Of a stretch of DNA of 55,164 bases, positions 8,029-16,216 are shown one piece after another. The stretch lies in NCBI GenBank assembly GCA_025056175.1, contig JANWWK010000028.1, positions 1-55,164 on the forward strand, written 5' to 3'. Position 1 is the stretch's first letter, and each line of letters opens with the position of its first letter. The stretch is from Anaerolineales bacterium. GTDB lineage: Bacteria > Chloroflexota > Anaerolineae > Anaerolineales > Villigracilaceae. A program made the position numbers and the translations under genes. The notes beneath the pieces are model-generated. The model saw nothing but the letters and a program-made list of their open reading frames with translations, did no database searches and was not told the origin of the DNA.

Positions 8029-8626
8029 GTGAATCCATATCGGCCAAACGGAAGAGCAGCGACTTCCATGCCGGATAGCGCTCATTTAGTGCAATCAGCC
8101 GGGCATACATTTCCACACGGCGGCTGCCTGGCCGCAAAGCGCGCAAAAAGCCGAGCGCCATCTCAGGCGAGGGGGCAGCCACAAACGGGCGCAAGGTTTC
8201 CGCAAAAGCGCGGGCGGCCGGGTCGGAGATACCCAGTTCGCGCAGTACAGGGTTGGGAAGGCCGGAAATCTCAAATCGTCGGGGCATGCGTTCCAGGTAG
8301 TAGGTTTCGAGCAAAAGCGTAGAAAAGCGCCCGGAGAAAATCAACCACAGCGGCCAGAGCAAAATACGCTGGTGAAGCAAAGCGCGAAACTTAAGCAGGT
8401 CGGTGACAAGATGCACCAGATACCCCTGCGCAAAGGACTCCCAGCCCGGATATTTCTCAAAAAACTGGAGAAAATCTTCTGGCGGCACATGTGTCTGTGC
8501 GCGGCGTGTACGGGCGGTGTAACGAGCATCCGCTGCCACCGCGCCCCAGTAATACTCCGCCCGGTCTGCTGGATGAATATCGGCTTCGAGTTGTGCGGCA
8601 AGCGCAAGGTGAGAGTACGGATTCAT
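7952..8626 (-). CDS. Zinc-dependent phospholipase C-like protein
   Basis: This 224-residue protein resembles the zinc-dependent phospholipase C / S1-P1 nuclease fold group common in Firmicutes and Chloroflexota. It begins MNPYSHLALAAQLEADIHPA and contains YYWGAVAADARYTARTRR, then the helix GWESFAQGYLVHLVTDLLKF, where a histidine and an aspartate sit as metal ligands do in this group. No signal peptide is present, so it is probably cytoplasmic. The start at 8626 follows AGAGGAAC. The assignment is by motif resemblance only; substrate is unknown. The 3' end overlaps the convergent PPC gene by 77 bases. Confidence 0.55.
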   Translation of the reverse strand: MNPYSHLALAAQLEADIHPADRAEYYWGAVAADARYTARTRRAQTHVPPEDFLQFFEKYPGWESFAQGYLVHLVTDLLKFRALLHQRILLWPLWLIFSGRFSTLLLETYYLERMPRRFEISGLPNPVLRELGISDPAARAFAETLRPFVAAPSPEMALGFLRALRPGSRRVEMYARLIALNERYPAWKSLLFRLADMDSLNRQMVNALRNDALLRQTVFRALRQ

Positions 8627-8711
8627 GTTCCTCTGATTGTATCGTGCGGATGCGAAACCCGGCCTGCGAAATTACAAATTCGTTGTTAATCCGATTTTTA
8701 CAAAACGTCTA

Positions 8712-8741
8712 TTGACTTTGGATGCAAAAACGCGCAAGATA
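8712..8741 (+). promoter_or_regulatory. Candidate sigma70 promoter upstream of the RNase H-like gene
   Basis: TTGACT at 8712-8717 and AAGATA at 8736-8741 are 18 bp apart, about 170 bases before the start at 8916. The 289-bp region 8627-8915 otherwise holds no gene I can support; an in-frame upstream extension of the RNase H gene exists but reads as non-homologous and has no Shine-Dalgarno. Confidence 0.4.
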
Positions 8742-8915
8742 GAGGAAAATCTTCATACGAGCAACGCAGTGGACTCTGACCACCTCGCTGTTTCTTCCTC
8801 CTCAAACTTCGACACACAATCCGCCCTGAACGGACGGGGTTTTCCTGGCTTCGCTTCTCCATCGGCAGTCTCGATGACTGCCGATTTGCATTTCAGCCGT
8901 TTCAAGGAGATGTTT

Positions 8916-9449
8916 ATGTTTCGATTGGAATTCGATGGCCTGTTCCGCACCGCCGATGACGAGCGTCCCGCTTCTGCCGGAATTATGTGCTATGGATGGC
9001 GGATTTTGCGCGGAAAACGGGTCATCGCCCAGGGGCATGGCACCTTTGCGCGCGGGCGCAACGCCAATTCTAATATCGCCGAATATCTGGCGCTGGTCGA
9101 AGGGTTAGAAGCCTTGCTCGATATGGGCGTCACCCATGAGCGCGTACTGGTTTGCGGAGATGCCAAGAGTGTCATCAACCAGATGGAAGGGGTGGCCGGA
9201 GTGTCCAGCCCGGCAGTACGGTCACTGCACGAACGCGCTCGCAAGCTGGCAGCGGCTTTCCCTAACCTGCGTTGGGAGTGGTTGCCGCGTCGTCATAATC
9301 GTGCAGCCGATGCGCTGTCACGCCATGCGTTTAAACGTCTGCGTCACGACCCGGCACGCTACGAATCAATTCTGGAGAAAGTGCGCACCAGCCGATTGGC
9401 GGGGCGGCTGGTAGATGTTGGCGGGTTGCGGGTTTATCAACCGGCCTGA
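8916..9449 (+). CDS. RNase HI-like (reverse-transcriptase-like) protein
   Basis: This 177-residue protein has the RNase H fold with the four acidic positions in order: Asp in LEFDGLFR, Glu in NIAEYLALVEGLEAL, Asp in VCGDAKSVI and Asp in HNRAADALSRHA. This suggests a working metal-dependent RNA/DNA-hybrid nuclease, though many such stand-alone proteins lack a proven role. I chose the ATG at 8916 because AAGGAG at 8904-8909 sits six bases upstream; another ATG at 8910 is too close to that site. The tRNA-Val promoter overlaps the region just after its stop. Confidence 0.85.
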   Translation: MFRLEFDGLFRTADDERPASAGIMCYGWRILRGKRVIAQGHGTFARGRNANSNIAEYLALVEGLEALLDMGVTHERVLVCGDAKSVINQMEGVAGVSSPAVRSLHERARKLAAAFPNLRWEWLPRRHNRAADALSRHAFKRLRHDPARYESILEKVRTSRLAGRLVDVGGLRVYQPA

Positions 9450-9458
9450 TTTTTCGGG

Positions 9459-9464
9459 TATAAT
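9459..9464 (+). promoter_or_regulatory. -10 element of the tRNA-Val promoter
   Basis: A perfect TATAAT lies 9 bases before the first base of the mature tRNA. No strong -35 is visible at 16-18 bp. The short spacing implies a very short 5' leader on the tRNA precursor. Confidence 0.6.
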
Positions 9465-9473
9465 TCGGCGCAC

Positions 9474-9547
<74 letters not shown>

Positions 9548-9550
9548 CAA

Positions 9551-9582
9551 ACAGCCCGGACGGCACAGTCCGGGCTGTTTTT
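9551..9582 (+). terminator. Rho-independent terminator of tRNA-Val
   Basis: Arms of 11 bp (9551-9561 and 9568-9578) pair perfectly around the six-base loop GGCACA and are followed by a short T run. It starts four bases after the tRNA and separates it from the convergent acyl-CoA dehydrogenase gene. Confidence 0.9.
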
Positions 9583-9597
9583 ACGCCATACTGGCAT

Positions 9598-10740
<1,143 letters not shown>

Positions 10741-10900
10741 AACGCTCCTCCTGTGCGAAATGATGCTATGAGTATACGTTGTTTTTATGATATGTGACGT
10801 GCAAAATCGGGACATTCTTCTATTCCCAAGCATCCCCCTGTTGTTCTAAAATCAAATTAATCAGATTTATCGTATCAATTGGCTCCAGGAAAGGACTGCA

Positions 10901-11146
10901 ATGACCGAATCTGTATCTACTCCCATGCAAACCCCTGCCCGAAAAGCGCCGCGCGGCGAAGTCATCATTTATGCCACCTGGTGCAAAGGCTGCACAATTT
11001 GCGTTGAGTTTTGCCCGACGGGTGTCCTTGCCATGCACCCCAGCGGACGCCACCCTGTCGTTGCCATGCCTGAAAACTGTACCGCCTGTCACTTTTGCGA
11101 TACGCATTGCCCCGACCTGGCAATTGTCGTACGAAAGTTGGGATAG
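10901..11146 (+). CDS. korD: 2-oxoacid:ferredoxin oxidoreductase, delta subunit (2[4Fe-4S] ferredoxin)
   Basis: This 81-residue protein has two complete cluster motifs: CKGCTICVEFCP and CTACHFCDTHCP. It should carry electrons from the thiamine-dependent subunits to soluble ferredoxin. The ATG follows AGGAAAGGACTGCA. It is the first gene of the order D-A-B-C, the arrangement typical of four-subunit 2-oxoglutarate:ferredoxin oxidoreductases. The next gene starts 38 bases later. Substrate choice within the 2-oxoacid family (2-oxoglutarate or branched-chain) is inferred from sequence resemblance, not shown. Confidence 0.9.
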   Translation: MTESVSTPMQTPARKAPRGEVIIYATWCKGCTICVEFCPTGVLAMHPSGRHPVVAMPENCTACHFCDTHCPDLAIVVRKLG

Positions 11147-11184
11147 GATAGATTTCTGACCTGTTGTTCAAAAAGGAGGTCTCT

Positions 11185-12297
11185 TTGTCTGTCAAACTGA
11201 TGCAAGGCAACGAAGCGATTGCACTCGGCGCGATTGCCGCTGGTTGCCGCTTCTATGCCGGTTACCCGATTACTCCTTCGAGCGAAGTGGCCGAAGTGAT
11301 GGCGCGCGAACTACCCAAAGTGGGCGGCAAATTTATCCAGATGGAAGATGAAATTGCCAGCATGGCGGCTATCATCGGAGCGCGGGTCGGTGGGCTGAAA
11401 TCTATGACCGCTACCAGCGGCCCCGGTTTTTCGCTCATGCAGGAAAATCTCGGCTATGCCGTGATGGCCGAAATCCCCTGCGTGGTAGTCAACGTTCAGC
11501 GGCTTGGTCCTTCTACCGGACAGCCGACCGCCGCCTCGCAAGGCGACGTGATGCAGGCCCGCTGGGGAACGCACGGCGACCATCCCATCATTGCGCTCAG
11601 TCCTATCTCCGTTTCGCAAGCGTTTGACCTGACCGTTAAGGCCTTCAACTTATCGGAAAAATACCGCACACCGGTCATTTTGCTGACCGACGAAATCATT
11701 GGTCACATGCGCGAACCCATCGAATTACCCGATTTCACCACAGTCGAAAAATACGAACACGTGGTCACCGAACCGCCTGAAACGTATAAACCCTACAGCA
11801 ACCGCACCGATGTCCCCCCGATGGCTGCCTTCGGTCGCGGATACCGCTATCACATCACCGGCTTGTTCCATGACGAAGTAGGTTTCCCCACCCAGCGTCT
11901 GGATGAAGTGGAGCCATGGCTGGAGCGCGTCAACAGCAAGCTGGAGCGCAATCCCGATGACATTCTGCTCTACCAGGCCGATTATCAGCCCGGTGCGCGG
12001 GTAGCCATCCTCAGTTATGGCGCAACAGCGCGTACGGCGCGCCACGCCGTCAAACAGATGCGCGCCAGGGGCGAGAAGGTCAACCTGTTCACCGCCTATA
12101 CCCTCTGGCCTTTTCCTGAAAAAGCGGTTGAAGCACTGGCCGATTCGGTCGAGCGCATTATCGTCCCCGAAATGAACCTGGGCCAGCTGGCGCTCGAAGT
12201 GGAGCGGGTGGCCGGACGCCGCAAAGTGACGCGCGTCAACCGCGCGAATGGGGAAATGGTCACTCCCGATATGATTTTAGCGGCAATGGAGCGATAA
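11185..12297 (+). CDS. korA: 2-oxoacid:ferredoxin oxidoreductase, alpha subunit
   Basis: This 370-residue subunit holds the pyrimidine-binding side of the thiamine diphosphate site. Motifs include FYAGYPITPSSEVAEVM, QMEDEIASM, MTATSGPGFSLMQE and VQRLGPSTGQPTAASQGDV, all standard in KorA. A C-terminal transketolase-like domain begins near GARVAILSYGATARTARHAV. The best start is TTG at 11185: AGGAGG at 11174-11179 lies five bases upstream, whereas the next ATG (11200) is too far. It is followed two bases later by korB. With korD, korB and korC it should oxidatively decarboxylate a 2-oxoacid to acyl-CoA, or run in reverse in carbon fixation. Confidence 0.92.
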   Translation: MSVKLMQGNEAIALGAIAAGCRFYAGYPITPSSEVAEVMARELPKVGGKFIQMEDEIASMAAIIGARVGGLKSMTATSGPGFSLMQENLGYAVMAEIPCVVVNVQRLGPSTGQPTAASQGDVMQARWGTHGDHPIIALSPISVSQAFDLTVKAFNLSEKYRTPVILLTDEIIGHMREPIELPDFTTVEKYEHVVTEPPETYKPYSNRTDVPPMAAFGRGYRYHITGLFHDEVGFPTQRLDEVEPWLERVNSKLERNPDDILLYQADYQPGARVAILSYGATARTARHAVKQMRARGEKVNLFTAYTLWPFPEKAVEALADSVERIIVPEMNLGQLALEVERVAGRRKVTRVNRANGEMVTPDMILAAMER

Positions 12298-12299
12298 TC

Positions 12300-13229
12300 A
12301 TGGCAGAACATATTCTTGAAGCACATTCTCTTACCAGGCAGGAAGCCCAGATTCCGCGCGAAGACTGGTTTGAGGCCAGTGAAACTCTACAACATTTGCG
12401 CAAGAATAAGAAGTTTCCCACCATCTGGTGTTCGGGTTGTGGGCTAGGCGTCATCATGGGCGCGCTCATTCGCGCCATTGACCATCTTGGCCTGCAGCGT
12501 GACCAGGTGGCGCTGGTGGCTGGCATTGGCTGCACCGCGCGCATGCCGGTTTATCTGGACTTCAACACCCTGCACACCACGCATGGCCGCGCTCTGGCTT
12601 TTGCCACCGGCCTGAAAATCGCCCGTCCCGATATGAAAGTGATTGCTATCATGGGAGACGGCGATGCCCTGGCAATTGGCGGCAATCATTTCATCCATGC
12701 GGCGCGCCGCAACATTGGTATTACGGCACTGGTGGTCAACAATGCCATCTACGGCATGACCGGCGGACAATATAGCCCCACCACCCCGGTTGGCATGCGC
12801 GCCACCACCGCGCCGTATGGCAATGTCGAGCCGCCTTTCCCCATTTGCGACCTGGCGATTGCTGCGGGGGCCTCGTATGTTGCCCGCAGTACGGCCTTCC
12901 ACGCGCTCGAACTCGATAAGTACCTGTCAGAAGCAATTTCCAATGATGGCTTCAGTCTGGTGGAAGCGGTCAGTTACTGTCACACCACCTATGGCCGCAT
13001 CAACAAACTTGGCACTGCTGCAGAAATGATGCGTGGATTGCGCGACAACAGCATTTCCAAAACTGCCTTCGATAAATTGTCCCCCGAAGAACAGCAGGCC
13101 AACACCAAAATCGTACGCGGCGTGTTGCACCGCAAGAAGCGACCGGAATACACCGCAATTTATGACCTCATCGTGCAACAACAGACTCACCAGGAAGAGA
13201 TTCGTCTGCGAAATACCGGGAGGCACTGA
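12300..13229 (+). CDS. korB: 2-oxoacid:ferredoxin oxidoreductase, beta subunit (ThDP-binding)
   Basis: This 309-residue subunit binds the diphosphate of ThDP and Mg2+ through GDGDALAIGGNHFIHA...NNAIYGMTGG. The N-terminal WCSGCGLG and GIGCTARMPVY segments supply the cysteines of the single 4Fe-4S cluster together with C-terminal residues. HGRALAFATGLK and SYCHTTYGRIN are also family-typical. The start ATG follows two bases after the korA stop, and its stop TGA overlaps the korC ATG by one base, so the three should be made in equal amounts. Confidence 0.93.
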   Translation: MAEHILEAHSLTRQEAQIPREDWFEASETLQHLRKNKKFPTIWCSGCGLGVIMGALIRAIDHLGLQRDQVALVAGIGCTARMPVYLDFNTLHTTHGRALAFATGLKIARPDMKVIAIMGDGDALAIGGNHFIHAARRNIGITALVVNNAIYGMTGGQYSPTTPVGMRATTAPYGNVEPPFPICDLAIAAGASYVARSTAFHALELDKYLSEAISNDGFSLVEAVSYCHTTYGRINKLGTAAEMMRGLRDNSISKTAFDKLSPEEQQANTKIVRGVLHRKKRPEYTAIYDLIVQQQTHQEEIRLRNTGRH

Positions 13230-13774
13230 TGGACAAACGCACCGAAATTCGTTTGGCTGGCGAGGGCGGGCAGGGCATGATTCTTGCCGGAATCATCCTG
13301 GCTGAAGCCGCCGCTATTTACGACGGAAAACAGGCCACCCAAACACAAAGTTATGGCCCCGAAGCACGCGGCGGTGCCAGCCGTTCTGAAGTTGTGATTT
13401 CGGATGGTGAAATTGACCACCCAGAAGTATTGGAAGCAGATGTTGTTGTGGCGCTCAGCCAGGAAGCCTATAAAAAATTTGCGGGCAGTGTGCGCCCAGG
13501 CGGACTGCTGATTGTGGATGAAGAGCGTGTGACGCTTGACCCCGAAGTGGAGGCCGTGCGGCTACCCATTTCGCGCCTGGCAAAAGAGACCACCGGCAAG
13601 AGCATCACGGCCAACACCGTTGCGCTTGGTGCGCTGGTGGGGCTGACCGGGGTCGTTTCACGCCAGGCTATCGAAAAAGCCGTGCTGGCACGCGCGCCCA
13701 AAGGCACCGAAGAAATGAACCGTCGGGCCTTAGAAGCGGGTTTCCAGGCTGTGCAAAAACTGCGGGTAGCCTGA
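13229..13774 (+). CDS. korC: 2-oxoacid:ferredoxin oxidoreductase, gamma subunit
   Basis: This 181-residue protein carries the gamma-domain signature IRLAGEGGQGMILAGIILAEAA near its N-terminus, then QSYGPEARGGASRSEVVIS and the NTVALGALVGLTG helix. In the complex this subunit helps bind coenzyme A. The start codon overlaps the korB stop (TGATG). It is the last gene of the operon; the next gene, on the other strand, ends five bases later. Confidence 0.92.
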   Translation: MDKRTEIRLAGEGGQGMILAGIILAEAAAIYDGKQATQTQSYGPEARGGASRSEVVISDGEIDHPEVLEADVVVALSQEAYKKFAGSVRPGGLLIVDEERVTLDPEVEAVRLPISRLAKETTGKSITANTVALGALVGLTGVVSRQAIEKAVLARAPKGTEEMNRRALEAGFQAVQKLRVA

Positions 13775-13779
13775 CGTGA

Positions 13780-14607
13780 TTATCCCAGTGCCACATCCAG
13801 GAGCATCATCACAGCGAAGCCGAGCATGGCCCCGGCGGTCGAGGAGTGCGTATCCTTGTTCATTTGCGCTTCGGGGATGAGTTCTTCCACCACCACATAA
13901 ATCATCGCGCCCGCTGCAAACGCCAGCGCATACGGCAGGATAGGGCGTATCAGCAAGACCGCCGCTGCGCCCAGCACACCGGCAACCGGCTCGACCAGCC
14001 CCGAAACCTGTCCATACCAGAAGCTTTTGAAACGTGACATGCCCTCGCGCCGCAAAGGAATGGAGACTGCTGCGCCTTCCGGGAAGTTTTGCAGACCGAT
14101 TCCAATCGCCAGCGCAACTGCTCCTGCCAGCGAGGCCGAGGGCAAGTCGGCTCCAAGCGCTCCAAACGCCACTCCTACCGCCAACCCTTCGGGAATGTTA
14201 TGCAGGGTGATAGCCAGCACCAGCAGGATGCTTCGCTGCCAGGAAGTTTTGATGCCTTCTGCCTCGCTGGTGGGCAACCCCATGTGCAGGTGGGGCAGGA
14301 GTTTATCTATCCCCCACAAGAACGCACCGCCCAGCAGGAAGCCGGTCACTGCTGGCAGCCAGGCCGGTGTGCCGTTGCCGCCGGCCAGTTCAATCGCCGG
14401 CGCCAGCAGCGACCAGAAACTGGCCGCAATCATCACCCCGGCAGCAAACCCCAACATGCTATCCAGCACACGGCGGTTGATGGATTTGAACGAGAACACC
14501 GCGCCAGCACCCAGTGCCGTCATACCCCAGGTGAACACGGTTGCCAGAAACGCCTGAAACACAGGGTGTTGGCCGATAAACCACTCGTACACAAACGAAA
14601 GAGACAT
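13780..14607 (-). CDS. ZIP family metal transporter (GufA-like)
   Basis: This 275-residue membrane protein has about eight predicted helices and the two metal-site signatures of ZIP transporters: [11 protein letters not shown] in helix IV and [11 protein letters not shown] in helix V. The loop [15 protein letters not shown] carries histidines that may bind metal. ZIP proteins carry Zn2+, Fe2+ or Mn2+ into the cytoplasm. It is the last gene of the regulator-ZIP-ZIP operon, 25 bases after the other ZIP gene, so it is probably under the DtxR-type repressor. The second signature has Gln in place of His, as in GufA-type members, which may change metal preference. Confidence 0.9.
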   Translation of the reverse strand: MSLSFVYEWFIGQHPVFQAFLATVFTWGMTALGAGAVFSFKSINRRVLDSMLGFAAGVMIAASFWSLLAPAIELAGGNGTPAWLPAVTGFLLGGAFLWGIDKLLPHLHMGLPTSEAEGIKTSWQRSILLVLAITLHNIPEGLAVGVAFGALGADLPSASLAGAVALAIGIGLQNFPEGAAVSIPLRREGMSRFKSFWYGQVSGLVEPVAGVLGAAAVLLIRPILPYALAFAAGAMIYVVVEELIPEAQMNKDTHSSTAGAMLGFAVMMLLDVALG

Positions 14608-14632
14608 TGCTTACTGCCTTTCAGGAAAGAGT

Positions 14633-15433
14633 TTACAGGAACAACAGCAGGCTGACAGCCATCGCCGCCATCCCGCCGGTGACGCCGTAAATGGAAACGT
14701 GACCGGTATCGTATTCGCGTGCCGTTGGAATCAGTTCATCCAGCGAGATGAAAACCATGATGCCGGCAACGGCGGCGAACAACAGGCCAAACGTAAACGG
14801 CGAAAAAAGTGAACGGAGTAAAAAATACCCTGCCAGAGCGCCCAGGGGTTCGGCCAGGCCAGAAAGAAAAGAGTGTAACAACGCTTGTGCGCGGCTTCCG
14901 GTGGCTGCATGAATGGGGACGGCGACAGCAATCCCTTCTGGAATGTTGTGAAGAGCAATTGCCAGCGCAATCGAAGCCCCCACCGCCGGGTCGTAGAGCG
15001 CAGCGGCAAAGGTTGCCAATCCTTCGGGAAAGTTGTGAATTGCAATTGCCAGCGCAGTGAGCAGACCCATCCGCATCAGCTTACCTTCGCGGTTTTTGCG
15101 TGCGCCATCTTCGATAAGCAAAGGCTCATGGGGGTTTTCAATCGCCGGAATCAACCGGTCAATCACCAGAATCAGCACCATTCCCCCAAAGAAGGCCAGC
15201 ACGGTGGCCCATGCGCCGCCATTTTCGCCCATCGCCTCGCTAAGCGACAGGCTGGCTTTTTTGAGAATTTCCGCAAAAGAGACGTAAATCATCACCCCGC
15301 CGGAAAATCCCAGCGCGGCAGAAAGGAATTTTTTAGAAGTCGCGCGGGTCAAAATTGCCATCAACCCACCAAGGCCGGTGGAAAGCCCGGCAAACAAGGT
15401 CAAACCAAAGGCAATCCAGGCACTTTCGCTCAT
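14633..15433 (-). CDS. ZIP family metal transporter (ZupT-like)
   Basis: This 266-residue membrane protein is the closer match to ZupT: helix IV reads AIHNFPEGLATF and helix V reads ALHNIPEGIAVAVP, with both His and Glu metal ligands. Helices fill the rest, for example the N-terminal LTLFAGLSTGLGGLMAIL. I chose the ATG at 15433, about eight bases after AAGAGG; a TTG two codons earlier is possible. It lies 21 bases after the DtxR-family regulator. Zn2+, Fe2+ or Mn2+ import is the expected role; regulation by a DtxR box favours iron or manganese. Confidence 0.92.
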   Translation of the reverse strand: MSESAWIAFGLTLFAGLSTGLGGLMAILTRATSKKFLSAALGFSGGVMIYVSFAEILKKASLSLSEAMGENGGAWATVLAFFGGMVLILVIDRLIPAIENPHEPLLIEDGARKNREGKLMRMGLLTALAIAIHNFPEGLATFAAALYDPAVGASIALAIALHNIPEGIAVAVPIHAATGSRAQALLHSFLSGLAEPLGALAGYFLLRSLFSPFTFGLLFAAVAGIMVFISLDELIPTAREYDTGHVSIYGVTGGMAAMAVSLLLFL

Positions 15434-15454
15434 AAACAATCTACCTCTTACTTT

Positions 15455-16141
15455 TCAAGTTTCTTCTCGAAGGGTCACGTACACCCGGCTGCTCACTGCC
15501 ACACCAACGACGTGCCGCAGGCCGGAGATGGATGCCACCGTCAGAGTCAGATTTTGGTCGAAAGGCGAATACTCGATGGCTTCCACTTCGGCGCCTGGCA
15601 CAAGCCCCAGGTATTCCAAATGCCGCAACAGCGCCGGGTCGCTGGCCTGCACGCGCAGGATGACCGCCCGTTGGGGAGGACGAAGCGCAGAGAGCGGCAG
15701 GGATGCTTCGGCGGGCATTTCCAACGATTCATCAGGGATGGGCTCTCCATGCGGGTCGCGGCTGGGGTGGCCGAGCGCAGCGGCAATGCGGGCCTCGAAC
15801 TCTTCGCTGATGACGTGTTCCAGACGGCAGGCCTCGTCATGAACTGTATCCCACGAATAGCCCAGCATTGTCACCAGATAGGTTTCGAGCAGGCGGTGAT
15901 GACGAATGACCTCCAGCGCAGCGCGGCGGCCTTCCGGTGTCAGCGTCACGCCCTGATGTTTACGGTAAGCCACCAGCGGCGGGATGGCATTTGCCAGCCG
16001 CTGAATCATACCCGTCACCGAAGCCGGTGCGATGCCGAGCCGCTCCGCCAGCTCGGTGGTCGAAGCCGTTCCGCCGTCTTCGGTCAGGGCGTAAATGTGC
16101 TTCAGATAATCCTGGATGTTCCCAGAGAGAAGGTCAACCAT
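15455..16141 (-). CDS. DtxR/MntR family metal-dependent repressor
   Basis: This 228-residue protein has the full three-domain layout. The N-terminal winged helix (about 5-65) reads DYLKHIYALTEDGGTASTTELAERLG then SVTGMIQRLA; the dimerisation and metal-binding domain has RHHRLLETYLVTMLGYSWD, EACRLEHVISEEFEARI and a typical Glu/His/Cys set; the C-terminal FeoA-like SH3 domain runs from about 150 (LEYLGLVPGAEVEAIEYSP). It is the first gene of an operon with two ZIP transporters. A near-consensus DtxR box covers its transcription start, so it should repress itself and the transporters when metal is plentiful. Whether Fe2+, Mn2+ or Zn2+ is the signal is not settled by the residues I can judge. Confidence 0.93.
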   Translation of the reverse strand: MVDLLSGNIQDYLKHIYALTEDGGTASTTELAERLGIAPASVTGMIQRLANAIPPLVAYRKHQGVTLTPEGRRAALEVIRHHRLLETYLVTMLGYSWDTVHDEACRLEHVISEEFEARIAAALGHPSRDPHGEPIPDESLEMPAEASLPLSALRPPQRAVILRVQASDPALLRHLEYLGLVPGAEVEAIEYSPFDQNLTLTVASISGLRHVVGVAVSSRVYVTLREET

Positions 16142-16154
16142 GCTAAAAATAAAT

Positions 16155-16173
16155 TTAGGTTAGCCTAAATTAA
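16155..16173 (-). promoter_or_regulatory. DtxR/IdeR-type operator
   Basis: Written on the plus strand the 19 bases match the known DtxR consensus (TTAGGTTAGCCTAACCTAA) at 17 of 19 positions; only two bases in the right half differ. The core is an 8-bp perfect inverted repeat, AATTTAGG (16152-16159) and CCTAAATT (16164-16171), around TTAG. It sits over the predicted transcription start and touches the -10, ideal for repression. Confidence 0.85.
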
Positions 16174-16200
16174 GATAACCCAAAAAACCGGGTACGTCAA
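16172..16200 (-). promoter_or_regulatory. Sigma70 promoter of the DtxR-ZIP-ZIP operon
   Basis: On the minus strand TTGACG (16195-16200) and TATCTT (16172-16177) are exactly 17 bp apart. The start site should fall near 16165, inside the DtxR-type operator, about 24 bases before the regulator's ATG. Confidence 0.75.
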
Positions 16201-16216
16201 GGGGGAATTGTATCTA

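Noticed and set aside
8637-8915. N-terminal extension of the RNase H-like gene from 8637
   Set aside because: The extension is non-homologous, contains a promoter-like pair, and the AAGGAG site fits the ATG at 8916.
14885-16168. Plus-strand open frame of 427 codons
   Set aside because: Antisense to the ZupT-like gene and the DtxR-family gene, both with clear motifs. Its product is rich in His, Gln, Arg and Gly, typical of a shadow frame.
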